NCBI RefSeq assembly: GCF_019973375.1
Contig: NZ_BPTV01000001.1
Coordinates: 372,001 to 436,000 of the forward strand
DNA: 64,000 bases
Source of the DNA: Prevotella lacticifex
Lineage (GTDB): Bacteria > Bacteroidota > Bacteroidia > Bacteroidales > Bacteroidaceae
Direction of reading: 5' to 3'
Position 1 is the stretch's first letter. Each line of letters opens with the position of its first letter. The position numbers and the translations under genes are program-made. Below the pieces are notes generated by a model. That model was not told where the DNA came from, searched no databases, and saw nothing but the letters and a program-made list of their open reading frames with translations. Below, one piece after another: positions 53,484 through 63,118 of this stretch.

Positions 53484-54713
53484 ATGGTACTCAACTATAT
53501 TTGGATAGCATTCTTCGTCGTTGGCTTCGCCTTCGGCATCGTGGGACTGTGCACCGGCGACACTACTCTCTTTCAGAAGATGGTCGATGCAACCTTCGAC
53601 TCGTCGAAAACGGCCTTCGAGACATCCCTCGGACTGACGGGGGTGCTGGCTCTCTGGCTCGGAATAATGAAGATTGGCGAGAGAGCCGGGGCCGTGAACG
53701 TGCTGGCGAGGATGCTGAGTCCGGTATTCACGAAGCTCTTTCCGGATATCCCTAAGAACCATCCCGTCATGGGAAGTATATTCATGAACATCGCCTCGAA
53801 TATGCTCGGACTCGACAATGCGGCCACGCCGACGGGTCTGAAGGCTATGGCGCAGATGCAGGAACTGAACAAGAAGAAGGATACGGCGACAAATCCGATG
53901 ATTATGTTCCTTGTGCTCAACACCAGCGGACTGACCATCATACCGACGACAATCCTCGCTTTTCGTGCCTCTTACGGTGCCGCTCAGCCTACCGATGTGT
54001 TCATCCCCATACTCCTTGCCACTACTGTGGCGACGCTGGCCGGAATAATCATCACTGCGGCATGGCAGCGGATAAACATCTTCCAGCCCGTGCTCATTGC
54101 CACATTGCTCGGACTCTGCGCCTTCGTAGGGCTCGTAATATGGGGCTTTGGACGTATGGACAAGAATACGATGGCTACCGTAACGTCGGTGGCATCGAAC
54201 CTTATACTGCTGTCGGTGATAGTGACGTTCATCCTCGCGGGATTCTTCAAGAAAATCAATGTCTACGACGCTTTCATCGAAGGAGCCAAGGAGGGATTCA
54301 CCACCGCCGTGAGAATAATCCCCTATCTCGTGGCTATCCTCGTGGCTGTGGGCGTGTTCCGTGCCTCAGGAGCCATGGACATGCTTATCAACGGCATTAA
54401 GTGGTGCGTGCAGCAGTGTGGTCTCAACACCGACTTCGTGGGTGCCCTGCCGACAGCTTTCATGAAACCGCTGTCGGGAAGCGGAGCGCGCGGACTCATG
54501 CTCGAGGCCATGAAGAATTATGGTCCCGACTCGTTCGTAGGACGGCTGAGCTGCGTTTTCCAGGGCTCAACCGACACAACGTTCTATGTCTTAGCCGTTT
54601 ACTTCGGCTCGGTGAGCATAAAGTACACACGGCATGCAGTGGCCTGCGGGCTCCTCGCCGACCTCGCGGGAGTCATTGCGGCTATCGTCGTGGCTTACGT
54701 CTTCTTCGGGTAG
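53484..54713 (+). CDS. SpmA-SpmB fusion (nucleoside-recognition domain) membrane protein
   Basis: 409 residues from ATG 53484 (MVLNYIWIAF). The first half is SpmA-like (GLTGVLALWLGIMKIGERAG, NIASNMLGLDNAATPTGLKAM) and the second half SpmB-like (GFTTAVRIIPYLVAILVAVGV, GSGARGLMLEAM, GSTDTTFYVLAVYFGSV). About ten membrane helices are expected. In Bacillus the separate proteins affect spore core dehydration; in non-sporulating Bacteroidota the fused form is of unknown function, possibly transport. An upstream in-frame ATG inside a variable leader is rejected. Confidence 0.88.
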   Translation: MVLNYIWIAFFVVGFAFGIVGLCTGDTTLFQKMVDATFDSSKTAFETSLGLTGVLALWLGIMKIGERAGAVNVLARMLSPVFTKLFPDIPKNHPVMGSIFMNIASNMLGLDNAATPTGLKAMAQMQELNKKKDTATNPMIMFLVLNTSGLTIIPTTILAFRASYGAAQPTDVFIPILLATTVATLAGIIITAAWQRINIFQPVLIATLLGLCAFVGLVIWGFGRMDKNTMATVTSVASNLILLSVIVTFILAGFFKKINVYDAFIEGAKEGFTTAVRIIPYLVAILVAVGVFRASGAMDMLINGIKWCVQQCGLNTDFVGALPTAFMKPLSGSGARGLMLEAMKNYGPDSFVGRLSCVFQGSTDTTFYVLAVYFGSVSIKYTRHAVACGLLADLAGVIAAIVVAYVFFG

Positions 54714-54962
54714 ACGGCCACTGCGGGCGATTGGGCCTTGCACCTCATTCGGATAAATTGGCGATACGCTATATTCGACTCTCAGAACCGCTTAGAATAG
54801 ACGGCTGAGACAGACAAAAAGAGATAAAGAAACAATATAAAATAAACGTTCAATACATTAAAAAAGAAACATCGGCCGACCGCGTGAGAATGACGGCGAC
54901 AAAGGAATGACTTCGGAGTGCGCCCCGTCTTTCCATCTCCCGGCTACGATGTCGAAATGCTT

Positions 54963-56438
54963 ATGGCAAATTTAAAATCACTGGCTAAGGACACTGTAAT
55001 ATATGGACTGAGCTCTATCATGGCACGGTTCATAAACTATCTCCTTGTGCCAATCCAGACAGCGAAGTTCAATGCTGCCGGAGGACAATACGGAATCATC
55101 ACGAACGTCTATGCCTATGTGGCGCTCCTGATAATAATCCTTACCTATGGAATGGAGACAACGTTCTTCCGTTTCATGAGCAGGGAGGGTGAGGACCCTA
55201 AGAAAATATACTCCACGACACTGCGTACTGTCGCTACGACGTCGCTGACGTTTGCTCTGTTGGTAATAATATTCAACAAACAGATTGCCGGACTCCTCGG
55301 CTACAGCGACCATCCCGAGTATATTCTCGTCATGTATGTCACCGTAGCCATCGACGCTTTTGCCGCTATCCCCTTCGCTTATCTGCGTTATGCTCACCGC
55401 CCTATAAAGTTTGCGCTGTTGAAGATAATGAATATTGTGTTCAACATTAGTCTTAATGTGCTCTATCTCATTGTCTTCCCGCACTTTAAGATAAATCCTT
55501 TCGGCATATACGATGCCAACTTCACGCTCGATGTGGTGTGGGTGTTCTACATCAATATGTTCTGTTCGGTGGCCACACTGCTGTTGCTCTGGAAGGAGCT
55601 CCGCGGCTTCCGGTTCCCCTTCGATATGGCTGCCTGCAAGCGGATGCTGTCGTATACGTGGCCGCTGCTTATCATGGGACTGGCCGGACAGCTCAATCAG
55701 TGTGCCTCACAGATAATATTCCCCTTCGTCTACGACGGCACTCCCGCTGAGGCCCGCATGCAACTTGGCATCTACGGAGCCTGCATCAAGATAGCCATGA
55801 TTATGGTTATGATCACCCAGGCCTTCCGCTATGCCTACGAGCCCTTTGTCTTCGGTAAGTCGAAAGATAAGGACAATAAGGACACTTACGCCAAGGCAAT
55901 GAAGTATTACGTGGTGTTCACTCTCCTTGCCTTCCTCTGTGTGATGGGCTATATGGACGTGCTGAAATTCATTGTCGGCCGCAGTTACTGGGAGGGACTG
56001 GAGATAGTGCCGATAGTAATGGCTGCCGAGATAATGTTCGGCATATTCTTCAACCTCAGTTTCTGGTACAAACTGACCGACAGGACCATCTGGGGAGCCT
56101 ACTTCTCCGGTATCGGTGCCGTTGTCCTTATACTCATTGACATCATCTTCATCCCTAAGTTCAGCTATTGGGCCTGTGCCTGGGCAGGATTCATCTCCTA
56201 TGCCGTGAGCATGGTGCTCAGCTGGTTCTTCGGACAGAAATATTACCCTATCAACTATCCTATCAAGGAGATAACGTTCTATGTCGTGGTGTCGCTGATC
56301 ATCTTCGGAGCCATCTCGGCCTCCAACGCCTACCTCCCGATATGGGGAGCCTTAGCTGTCAACACGCTGATGGTGGTGGCTTTTGCCGCTTTAATCGTCA
56401 AACGTGACATGCCACAGCTGCTGAAAAGGAGAAAATAA
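54963..56438 (+). CDS. Polysaccharide flippase, MOP superfamily (Wzx-like)
   Basis: 491 residues from ATG 54963 (MANLKSLAKDTVIYGLSS); ATG 54957 is also possible. Fourteen membrane helices are expected, opening with the Polysacc_synt block DTVIYGLSSIMARFINYLLVP, typical of lipopolysaccharide and capsule O-unit flippases. It flips lipid-linked sugars across the inner membrane. No glycosyltransferases are adjacent, so it stands outside a capsule locus. Its 3' end is repeated twice downstream with a 44-bp period. Confidence 0.9.
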   Translation: MANLKSLAKDTVIYGLSSIMARFINYLLVPIQTAKFNAAGGQYGIITNVYAYVALLIIILTYGMETTFFRFMSREGEDPKKIYSTTLRTVATTSLTFALLVIIFNKQIAGLLGYSDHPEYILVMYVTVAIDAFAAIPFAYLRYAHRPIKFALLKIMNIVFNISLNVLYLIVFPHFKINPFGIYDANFTLDVVWVFYINMFCSVATLLLLWKELRGFRFPFDMAACKRMLSYTWPLLIMGLAGQLNQCASQIIFPFVYDGTPAEARMQLGIYGACIKIAMIMVMITQAFRYAYEPFVFGKSKDKDNKDTYAKAMKYYVVFTLLAFLCVMGYMDVLKFIVGRSYWEGLEIVPIVMAAEIMFGIFFNLSFWYKLTDRTIWGAYFSGIGAVVLILIDIIFIPKFSYWACAWAGFISYAVSMVLSWFFGQKYYPINYPIKEITFYVVVSLIIFGAISASNAYLPIWGALAVNTLMVVAFAALIVKRDMPQLLKRRK

Positions 56439-56549
56439 AGGTTCAAGTCCATCAGCCACGGCTGCTGAAAAGGAGAAAATAAAGGTCCGAGTCCTTCAGC
56501 GCTAACTGCTGAAAAGGAGAAGAAAATGGCCTGCGGCTACCTGCCGTGG
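56418..56549 (+). repeat. 44-bp tandem repeats of the flippase 3' end
   Basis: CTGCTGAAAAGGAGAAAATA starts at 56418 and again at 56462; a third, slightly changed copy starts at 56506. The step is exactly 44 bp both times. The first unit holds the last codons (LLKRRK) and stop of the flippase gene. The rest of the gap to 56729 shows nothing recognisable. Confidence 0.85.
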
Positions 56550-56729
56550 TTGCTCCTTCAGATGATGAAAAGGCCACTGCAGCATAGCCGGAAAGCCGAA
56601 ATGATGGTTCTGACCGCTTCTGCCGATTGAGCCAAAGATACCGTTCGGCGGAGAAAGGCGATAAAGATTATGGAATTAAAGAATATAAATAACAACAATA
56701 GTTTGCTCTTTTAAAACAACACAAGTATT

Positions 56730-58862
56730 ATGATTACATTGCGAAAACAATTTAGTAAAAAGGCCGGAGCGCTGGCAGGTTTGCTGTTGTTAGCAACTTC
56801 GGCCCTCGCCGACGAGGGAATGTGGACGCTCTACAACCTTCCCCAGGCCGTCTACGACAAGATGCAGGAGGAGGGATTCACCCTTCCTTACGCCGATATC
56901 TATTCGAGCGATAATGCCATCAAGAATAATGTTGTCAACTTCTCGGGCTATTGCACGGGAGTGGTGGTATCGCCCGACGGGCTCGTCTTCACCAATCACC
57001 ACTGCGGTTTCTCTGCCATAAACAGCCATTCCACCGTCGAACACGACTACATGCTCAACGGATTCTACGCCAAGACGTATGCCGATGAGCTGCCAAACGA
57101 TAATATGTTCGTCAGTTTCATGCGCGACCAGCGCGACATTACTTCAAAGATTCTGCCGCTGATAGCCGGAAAAAGCATTTTTCAGAAGGCCGCTGTCATC
57201 GACTCTGTGGCCAATGCGCTGACCGATTCCGTAAAGGCTGTCGACAGCACACTGCACGTTGACGTCGATCCTTTCTTCGAGGGTAACCGCTATTATGCCA
57301 CTACCTATCAGGACTTTACCGACCTTCGCCTCGTCTTTACCGTCCCGAAGTCGATGGGAAAGTTCGGTGGCGAGACCGACAACTGGATGTGGCCGCGTCA
57401 GACTTGCGACTTTTCGGTGTTCCGTATCTATGCCGACAAGAACAACCGTCCGGCCCCTTACAGCAAGGACAACGTACCCTATCACCCCAAGAGCTGGGCA
57501 CCGGTGTCGCTCGAGGGCTACCGCGAGGGTTCCTTCTCCATGACCGTCGGCTATCCGGGGTCGACCGAACGCTACCTCTCGTCCTACGGCATTGAGGACA
57601 TGAAGACCACCGAGAACGACACCCGCATCCGCGTCCGTGCCGTCAAACTCGCCATCCTGAAGAAATATATGGACAGAAACGAGAAGGACCGCATAAACTA
57701 CGAGAATGCCTTTGCCAACTCGGCCAACTACTATAAGAACTCCATCGGCATGAACCGTTGTATCGATTCCATCGGCATCTACCACCAGAAGCAGGCCTTC
57801 GAGAAGCGTATCCGCGAATGGCAGGATACTGCCGACTATAAGGAAAAGGTCGACTTCGGTCTGCTTAAGAAGCTCTACGCCAAGCGCCGTCCCATGAAGA
57901 GTGCTATGTTCTACTTCAACGAGTGCTTCCGCCGCAGCTCCGAGTTCCTCCGCCGGGCTATGCTGTTAGCCGGTGGAACGATGAAACCGGTCAATCCCAC
58001 TTCCCCGCTGAAGAAACAATATGTTCAGTTTGAGGACAACAGCGACAAGTGGAACATCGAACTCGATAAGGAACTGACGGCAGCAATGCTTGAAACCTTC
58101 GCCCGCAATGTGCCGAAACAGTATCTCCCCGTGTTCTACACGGAGATAAGAAAGAAGTATCTTAACAACTACAAAGCATACGTCGAAGATCTCTACAGCA
58201 AGAGTAAGCTCCTCCGCCCGGGAGCAAAATTCCATATCGTCAGATGCCCCGAAAAGCTTGATCCGGGCGCAGAATTAGGTGCCGACCTTCAGAGTGCGAT
58301 GACCGTTCTGCAGATGGTGAATCTCAACCAGTCGAAGAAGATCGACGAAGAGGAGCGAAAGCTCTGTGCCGCCAAGATGCGTATGGAGCAGGATCTGCCC
58401 CACTATAGCGACGCAAACTTCACGATGCGCTTGTCGTACGGACAGGTGAAGGGCTACCGCATCGGCAACCGCGTAACCAACTACTATACTGATGCAAAGA
58501 GCATCGTCGACAAGATGGACCGCGCTACGGACGTTCCCGACTATAAGGCTGAGGCAGAAATGCGCAACCTTCTGTCGCAGAGTGACTTCGGTCGTTATCA
58601 GGACAAGACTACAGGCAAGATGCAACTGTGCTTCCTAACTACCAACGACATTACCGGCGGCAACTCCGGCAGCCCGATGTTCGATGGAAAAGGACGCCTC
58701 ATTGGTCTCGCCTTCGATGGCAACTGGGACAGTTTGGCTTCCGACATCAACTTCGACAGCGTCCTGTCGCGGTGCATAGGTGTCGACATCCGCTACGTCC
58801 TCTATATGATGGACAAATGGGGCCATGCCGACCGACTGCTCAAGGAGATTAATCCGCAGTAG
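56730..58862 (+). CDS. S46-family dipeptidyl peptidase (DPP7-like)
   Basis: 710 residues with a signal peptide (to about 27). The trypsin-like triad is present: His in VFTNHHCGF (about 90), Asp in WMWPRQTCDFS (about 222) and Ser in TGGNSGSPM (about 645). After the serine, AFDGNWDSL has Gly where DPP11 has Arg, which predicts DPP7-like preference for hydrophobic residues. The enzyme releases dipeptides in the periplasm for amino-acid use. The block around the Asp reads PRQTCDF where relatives usually have PRHTGDF, an unusual double change. Confidence 0.93.
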   Translation: MITLRKQFSKKAGALAGLLLLATSALADEGMWTLYNLPQAVYDKMQEEGFTLPYADIYSSDNAIKNNVVNFSGYCTGVVVSPDGLVFTNHHCGFSAINSHSTVEHDYMLNGFYAKTYADELPNDNMFVSFMRDQRDITSKILPLIAGKSIFQKAAVIDSVANALTDSVKAVDSTLHVDVDPFFEGNRYYATTYQDFTDLRLVFTVPKSMGKFGGETDNWMWPRQTCDFSVFRIYADKNNRPAPYSKDNVPYHPKSWAPVSLEGYREGSFSMTVGYPGSTERYLSSYGIEDMKTTENDTRIRVRAVKLAILKKYMDRNEKDRINYENAFANSANYYKNSIGMNRCIDSIGIYHQKQAFEKRIREWQDTADYKEKVDFGLLKKLYAKRRPMKSAMFYFNECFRRSSEFLRRAMLLAGGTMKPVNPTSPLKKQYVQFEDNSDKWNIELDKELTAAMLETFARNVPKQYLPVFYTEIRKKYLNNYKAYVEDLYSKSKLLRPGAKFHIVRCPEKLDPGAELGADLQSAMTVLQMVNLNQSKKIDEEERKLCAAKMRMEQDLPHYSDANFTMRLSYGQVKGYRIGNRVTNYYTDAKSIVDKMDRATDVPDYKAEAEMRNLLSQSDFGRYQDKTTGKMQLCFLTTNDITGGNSGSPMFDGKGRLIGLAFDGNWDSLASDINFDSVLSRCIGVDIRYVLYMMDKWGHADRLLKEINPQ

Positions 58863-58936
58863 GGTGTCAGCCCCTGTCGGTTGCCCGCTGACGACGGTGA
58901 ATATTCCATAATGATGAACCTAAAATACTGAAAGCT

Positions 58937-59869
58937 ATGGAAGTAAGGGATATTTTCAAACTGAGGAAGGAGGGAAAAATCGAGGAGGCCTATGCCGCTA
59001 TCCGCACGAGATATGCCACCTACAAAGGCCATTACACCACCATCTGCATGTTCTGGGTGGGGGTCGATATGATGGAATTGCGCTATAAGCAGCGACGGTT
59101 GGAGGAAGCTCACAAGATTTTCCTTGCTCTCCTGCGCCTCTATCCCACGATGGACGACCAGGACCGCCGCGGCCAAAGTGCCATTATGCGCGCCGCCATC
59201 CTCGTCTTCGACCATAATCCAAAGTTTTCGATGCTCGACTTCATCACCAAGTGGGATATCACCCGTCTTACGGCCGACGACTGGGTCATTCAGCGCGTCA
59301 ACAACCACCCTGTGCCGTCGTTGGGAATGCGTATCGTAGGGAAGGTTTTCAAGGAGGTGGCCGATAATCCCACCACCGAGATGGCACTGAAAGCGGCACC
59401 CATCCTTGCCGAGGCTTTGCGCCACAGTCCGTACAACGTGAACAATCAGCGCTACAAAGCTCTCATCTATAAGATTATGGGTAAGACCGACAAGGCCATA
59501 AACATCTACCGCCACATCATCGCCCACCACAACCAGAGCTACCTCTTCACTGAGTTTGCCGACCTCGTCGGCGACACCGCGGTGAAGACTGCGCTCCTCT
59601 GCCGGGCTATAGCCACACAGCGCGAGCAGAAGTTCACCCAGAAAGCCCGGTGGCAGTTGGCCAATCTCCTCTACACCGTCGACAAGCCTCGGGCCCGCTA
59701 TGAGCTCGACCGCTGCATCGCTATCCGCAAGGCCGCCGGCTTTGCCATCTCGTGGCAGATGCAGAACCTCGATGCCAGTCTGCAGGGAGTGGAGCCCGTC
59801 AACGAGAAAAACCAGCGCGAATATTACCGGCAGCAGACACTGACTGTCGACAAATTGAAGATTTATTGA
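58937..59869 (+). CDS. TPR-like helical protein of unknown function
   Basis: 310 residues, no signal peptide and no named family recognised. The sequence is almost all amphipathic helices with TPR-like pairs: EGKIEEAYAAIRTRYATYKG, RRLEEAHKIFLALLRLYP, YNVNNQRYKALIYKIMGK and DKAINIYRHIIAHH. A cysteine/histidine-rich zone (TALLCRAIATQREQKF) follows. It is probably a cytoplasmic scaffold. It ends 6 bp before dusB, so the two are likely co-transcribed, which hints at a tRNA or translation role, but this is only context. Confidence 0.7.
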   Translation: MEVRDIFKLRKEGKIEEAYAAIRTRYATYKGHYTTICMFWVGVDMMELRYKQRRLEEAHKIFLALLRLYPTMDDQDRRGQSAIMRAAILVFDHNPKFSMLDFITKWDITRLTADDWVIQRVNNHPVPSLGMRIVGKVFKEVADNPTTEMALKAAPILAEALRHSPYNVNNQRYKALIYKIMGKTDKAINIYRHIIAHHNQSYLFTEFADLVGDTAVKTALLCRAIATQREQKFTQKARWQLANLLYTVDKPRARYELDRCIAIRKAAGFAISWQMQNLDASLQGVEPVNEKNQREYYRQQTLTVDKLKIY

Positions 59870-59875
59870 ATCATA

Positions 59876-60850
59876 ATGAAGATAGGAAATATTGATTTTG
59901 GCGAGCGCCCACTGTTCCTCGCTCCCATGGAGGACGTCACCGACATTGGCTTCCGGAAGATGTGCAAGCGCTTCGGAGCCGCAATGGTGTACACCGAGTT
60001 CGTCTCCGCCGATGCCATCATCCGCAGTATCAAGTCGACATTGGCTAAGATGCACATCGACGACGAGGAGCGTCCCGTGGGCATACAGATATACGGCCGC
60101 GACGTCGAGTCGATGGTTGAGGCCGCGAAGATTGTAGAGAGCGTCCATCCCGACATTATCGACATCAACTTCGGCTGCCCCGTCAAGAAGGTTGCCGGCA
60201 AGGGTGCCGGAGCCGGAATGCTCCGCAATATCCCCCTGATGCTCGATATCACGCGATCCGTTGTCGACGCCGTCAGTACGCCGGTGACCGTGAAGACACG
60301 CTTAGGCTGGGACATGGACCACCTCATCATCACCGACCTTGCCGAACAGCTCCAAGACTGTGGCATACAGGCTCTTACCATCCACGGCCGCACACGCAGT
60401 CAGATGTACACCGGCGAGGCCGACTGGACACTCATCGGTGAGGTGAAACGCAACCCACGCATACACATCCCCATCATCGGCAACGGCGATGTCGTCGACT
60501 ATGCCACGGCCCGTGAGAAGTTCGACCGCTACGGCGTGGATGCCATAATGATTGGGCGCGCCACCTTCGGCCGTCCCTGGATCTTCCGCGAGATACAGAA
60601 CGAGGGCGACAGCGGCCTCACTATCGACGACAAGATTGATGTGCTCGAGGAGATGCTCCGCATCAACGTGGAGCGCATCGATGAATACCGGGGCATACTC
60701 CACACCCGTCGTCATCTTGCCGCCAGCCCCATCTTCAAGGGCATTCCCGACTTCCGCCAGACCCGCATTGCCATGCTCCGTGCCGACAAAATGGCCGATC
60801 TCATCGCTATTTTGGAGGATTGCAGGCGCATACTCAAAGCCAACAGTTGA
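59876..60850 (+). CDS. dusB: tRNA-dihydrouridine synthase (DusB-type)
   Basis: 324 residues. FMN-barrel motifs are complete: LFLAPMEDVTDIGFR, QIYGRDVESMVEAAK, the catalytic cysteine in INFGCPVKKVAGKGAG (about 101), TIHGRTRSQMYTG and IIGNGDVVDY, then GRATFGRPWIF. It reduces uridines in the D loop of tRNA using NADPH. The subfamily is called DusB from motif and neighbourhood. It is followed by a strong terminator. Confidence 0.93.
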   Translation: MKIGNIDFGERPLFLAPMEDVTDIGFRKMCKRFGAAMVYTEFVSADAIIRSIKSTLAKMHIDDEERPVGIQIYGRDVESMVEAAKIVESVHPDIIDINFGCPVKKVAGKGAGAGMLRNIPLMLDITRSVVDAVSTPVTVKTRLGWDMDHLIITDLAEQLQDCGIQALTIHGRTRSQMYTGEADWTLIGEVKRNPRIHIPIIGNGDVVDYATAREKFDRYGVDAIMIGRATFGRPWIFREIQNEGDSGLTIDDKIDVLEEMLRINVERIDEYRGILHTRRHLAASPIFKGIPDFRQTRIAMLRADKMADLIAILEDCRRILKANS

Positions 60851-60905
60851 GCCACAGGGTGGCCGTCGTGCAGCCACGTGCATCATCCAACATTATTATA
60901 TAACC

Positions 60906-60941
60906 AAAAAAGCCGCTTCGACCACTCGAAACGGCTTTTTT
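60906..60941. terminator. Terminator between dusB and the DEAD-box gene
   Basis: AAAAAAGCCG and CGGCTTTTTT pair around an inner TCGA/TCGA stem, with A/T runs on both sides; it can serve both convergent genes. Confidence 0.85.
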
Positions 60942-61005
60942 GTTGCATTGTTATCATGTCCGGATTCCTATGTTAACCAATTGGGAATCCATCTCTCATT
61001 TTCCC

Positions 61006-61082
61006 CGATTTCATCGACTCTGAGAGCAAAATCTCCCGATAATCAATCGGGATAAGAATGACAATTTTTTTCGATTTCATCG
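61006..61082. repeat. Two CGATTTCATCG motifs 66 bp apart
   Basis: CGATTTCATCG occurs at 61006 and 61072, spaced exactly 66 bp, with TTTTCCC or similar T-rich sequence before and CTCT/TTCT after. In reverse complement this is the CGATGAAATCG core of the ruvB-coaD repeats. A CCCGAT/ATCGGG hairpin lies between the two. Confidence 0.6.
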
Positions 61083-61134
61083 GTTCTCAAGTCTATTCTT
61101 GCCACCGAAAGAATCTTTTCCGTATTTTGTCGGC

Positions 61135-63000
61135 TTAGCCTTTCTTCGGTTTTCTTCTTGCCCATCCTTCCTCCGAGAAGTCGGGCTCGTCGCCTTTCAG
61201 CTTGAACGGCTTTCCAGCTATGAGCTCGCGCCAGTCGTCCTTGCCGTAGCGGGTCTTGGTTTGCTTTTTCCGGCTGTCAGCTTTCGCCTTGGCATCGCCC
61301 TTGTAGCGGCCTTCACCGCGGGCTCTGTCCTTGCGCTCTCCCTTTGTGGTCAGACGGCTGTCGGCATCGTTGCAGCGCACGCGGCGACCCTTATATACTG
61401 TTCCGTCGAGAGCCCGCATCACCTTCTTTGCGTCGTCGGCCGGTACCTCGATGTAGCTCTGGCGCTGCATGAGGTCGATATGGCCGACCTCCTGGCGTCC
61501 GCGCATGTGCTTGTTGATGAACTGCATGACCTCGCCGGGGTAGAAACCGTCGGTTTTACCGAGGTTGATGAACAGCCGGGCGAAGCCCTTCTCCGGCTCG
61601 TGGCGGCCGGCAGAGCCCCGGCCCTCTTTCTGTCTCGTAGTGGTCTTGCCGCCCCGTGAGCCCTTGCCCGTAACCGGTTTCTCGATGACGGGAGCGTCCT
61701 TGTAGTAGTCGAGGAAGCGGCCGAAGGTCACCGTGACCATCTTCTTGATGATGTCCTCCTTGTCGATGTACTCAAACTGCCGCTTGATGTCCTGCCAGTA
61801 AGGAGCAATCTGTTCCTCGTCGACGTCGGTCTTGAGAATCTCGTCCATCGTCCTGTAGAGCTGCTTCTTGCAGATTTCCTCCGGTGTGGGCAGTGTTCCG
61901 TCGACGAATTCCTTTCCTATCTCCTTCTCTATCTGCCTGATTTTGAACTTCTCCCTTGTGTGGATGATGCTTATCGAGGTGCCTTTTTTGCCGGCGCGTC
62001 CCGTTCGTCCGCTACGGTGGGTGTAGCTCTCTATGTCGTCGGGCAGTCCGTAGTTGATGACATGAGTGAGGTCGTCGACGTCGAGACCGCGGGCTGCCAC
62101 GTCGGTAGCCACGAGGAGCTGCGTCAGGTGGCTGCGGAACTTCTGCATCGTGAGGTCGCGCTGCTGCTGCGAGAGGTCGCCGTGGAGTGCCTCGGCATTG
62201 TAGCCGTCGTGGATGAGCTTGTCGGCAATCTCCTGGGTCTCCCTCTTTGTGCGGCAGAAGATGATGCCGTAGATTTTCGGGTAGAAGTCGACTATGCGCT
62301 TCAGGGCGAGATACTTGTCCTTGGCGTTGACGAGATAGTATATGTGGTTCACGTGTTCGGCACCCTCGTTGCGCGATCCCACCACAATCTCCTTATAGTC
62401 ATGGAGATAGCCTTTGGCCACCGTCTCTATCTGCTTGCTCATCGTTGCCGAGAAGAGCAGTGTGTTGTGGTCGTCGGGCACGCCGGAGAGAATTTCCGTT
62501 ATCGAGTCCTGGAATCCCATGTTCAGCATCTCGTCGGCCTCGTCGAGCACCACGTTGTGCACGTTCTCGAGCTTGGCCTTGCCGCGCTTCATTAGGTCGA
62601 TGAGTCGTCCCGGTGTGGCTGCGATGATCTGCGCGCCGTGGCGCAGCGACCGTATCTGCTCCTCGATGCTGGCGCCGCCGTACACTGCCGCGATGTGCAT
62701 GTGGGGAATATACTTCGAGAACTCATTCAGGTCGTCGCAAATCTGCAGGCACAGCTCGCGCGTAGGGCTCAGGACAATGGCCTGAGTCTCACGGCTCGAT
62801 GTGTCGATGCGCTGAAGGAGTGGAATGCCGAAGGCGGCTGTCTTTCCCGTTCCTGTCTGCGCCAAGGCTATGACGTCGTTGCGATTGCCCAGGAGATAGG
62901 GGATTACTTCTTCTTGTACTGGCATTGGCTGTTCGAAGCCAAGCTCTTCAATGGCCTTTCTGATTGGCTCAGAAACACCTAATTCTTCAAATGTCTTCAC
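61135..63000 (-). CDS. DEAD-box RNA helicase with DbpA-like RNA-binding domain
   Basis: 621 residues. Q motif near FEQPMPVQ, Walker A AQTGTGKT, DEAD box LDEADEML, FSATM and HRSGRTGRAG are all in place, covering residues 1-370. A C-terminal DbpA/CsdA-type RRM (about 480-560; RLFINLGKTDGFYPGEVMQFI, YIEVPADDAKKVM) and a basic tail follow. It unwinds RNA, likely in ribosome assembly or cold adaptation. It has a -7 box at 63111 and a long leader. CsdA/DeaD is the closest functional match by layout. Confidence 0.94.
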   Translation of the reverse strand: MKTFEELGVSEPIRKAIEELGFEQPMPVQEEVIPYLLGNRNDVIALAQTGTGKTAAFGIPLLQRIDTSSRETQAIVLSPTRELCLQICDDLNEFSKYIPHMHIAAVYGGASIEEQIRSLRHGAQIIAATPGRLIDLMKRGKAKLENVHNVVLDEADEMLNMGFQDSITEILSGVPDDHNTLLFSATMSKQIETVAKGYLHDYKEIVVGSRNEGAEHVNHIYYLVNAKDKYLALKRIVDFYPKIYGIIFCRTKRETQEIADKLIHDGYNAEALHGDLSQQQRDLTMQKFRSHLTQLLVATDVAARGLDVDDLTHVINYGLPDDIESYTHRSGRTGRAGKKGTSISIIHTREKFKIRQIEKEIGKEFVDGTLPTPEEICKKQLYRTMDEILKTDVDEEQIAPYWQDIKRQFEYIDKEDIIKKMVTVTFGRFLDYYKDAPVIEKPVTGKGSRGGKTTTRQKEGRGSAGRHEPEKGFARLFINLGKTDGFYPGEVMQFINKHMRGRQEVGHIDLMQRQSYIEVPADDAKKVMRALDGTVYKGRRVRCNDADSRLTTKGERKDRARGEGRYKGDAKAKADSRKKQTKTRYGKDDWRELIAGKPFKLKGDEPDFSEEGWARRKPKKG

Positions 63001-63110
63001 TTGTTAAATGGTTTATTATCCTAAAAACAAAGGGACATAAACCACCAACACCCGTCTGACACAACCCTCTCATAACTCATTGTAGGGTGGTTCGTCCCCA
63101 AAATTGCGTG

Positions 63111-63118
63111 CAAAGGTA
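63111..63118 (-). promoter_or_regulatory. -7 box of the DEAD-box helicase gene
   Basis: TACCTTTG on the minus strand, about 110 bp before the start codon. The long leader is common for cold-responsive helicases; no fold was tested. Confidence 0.55.
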
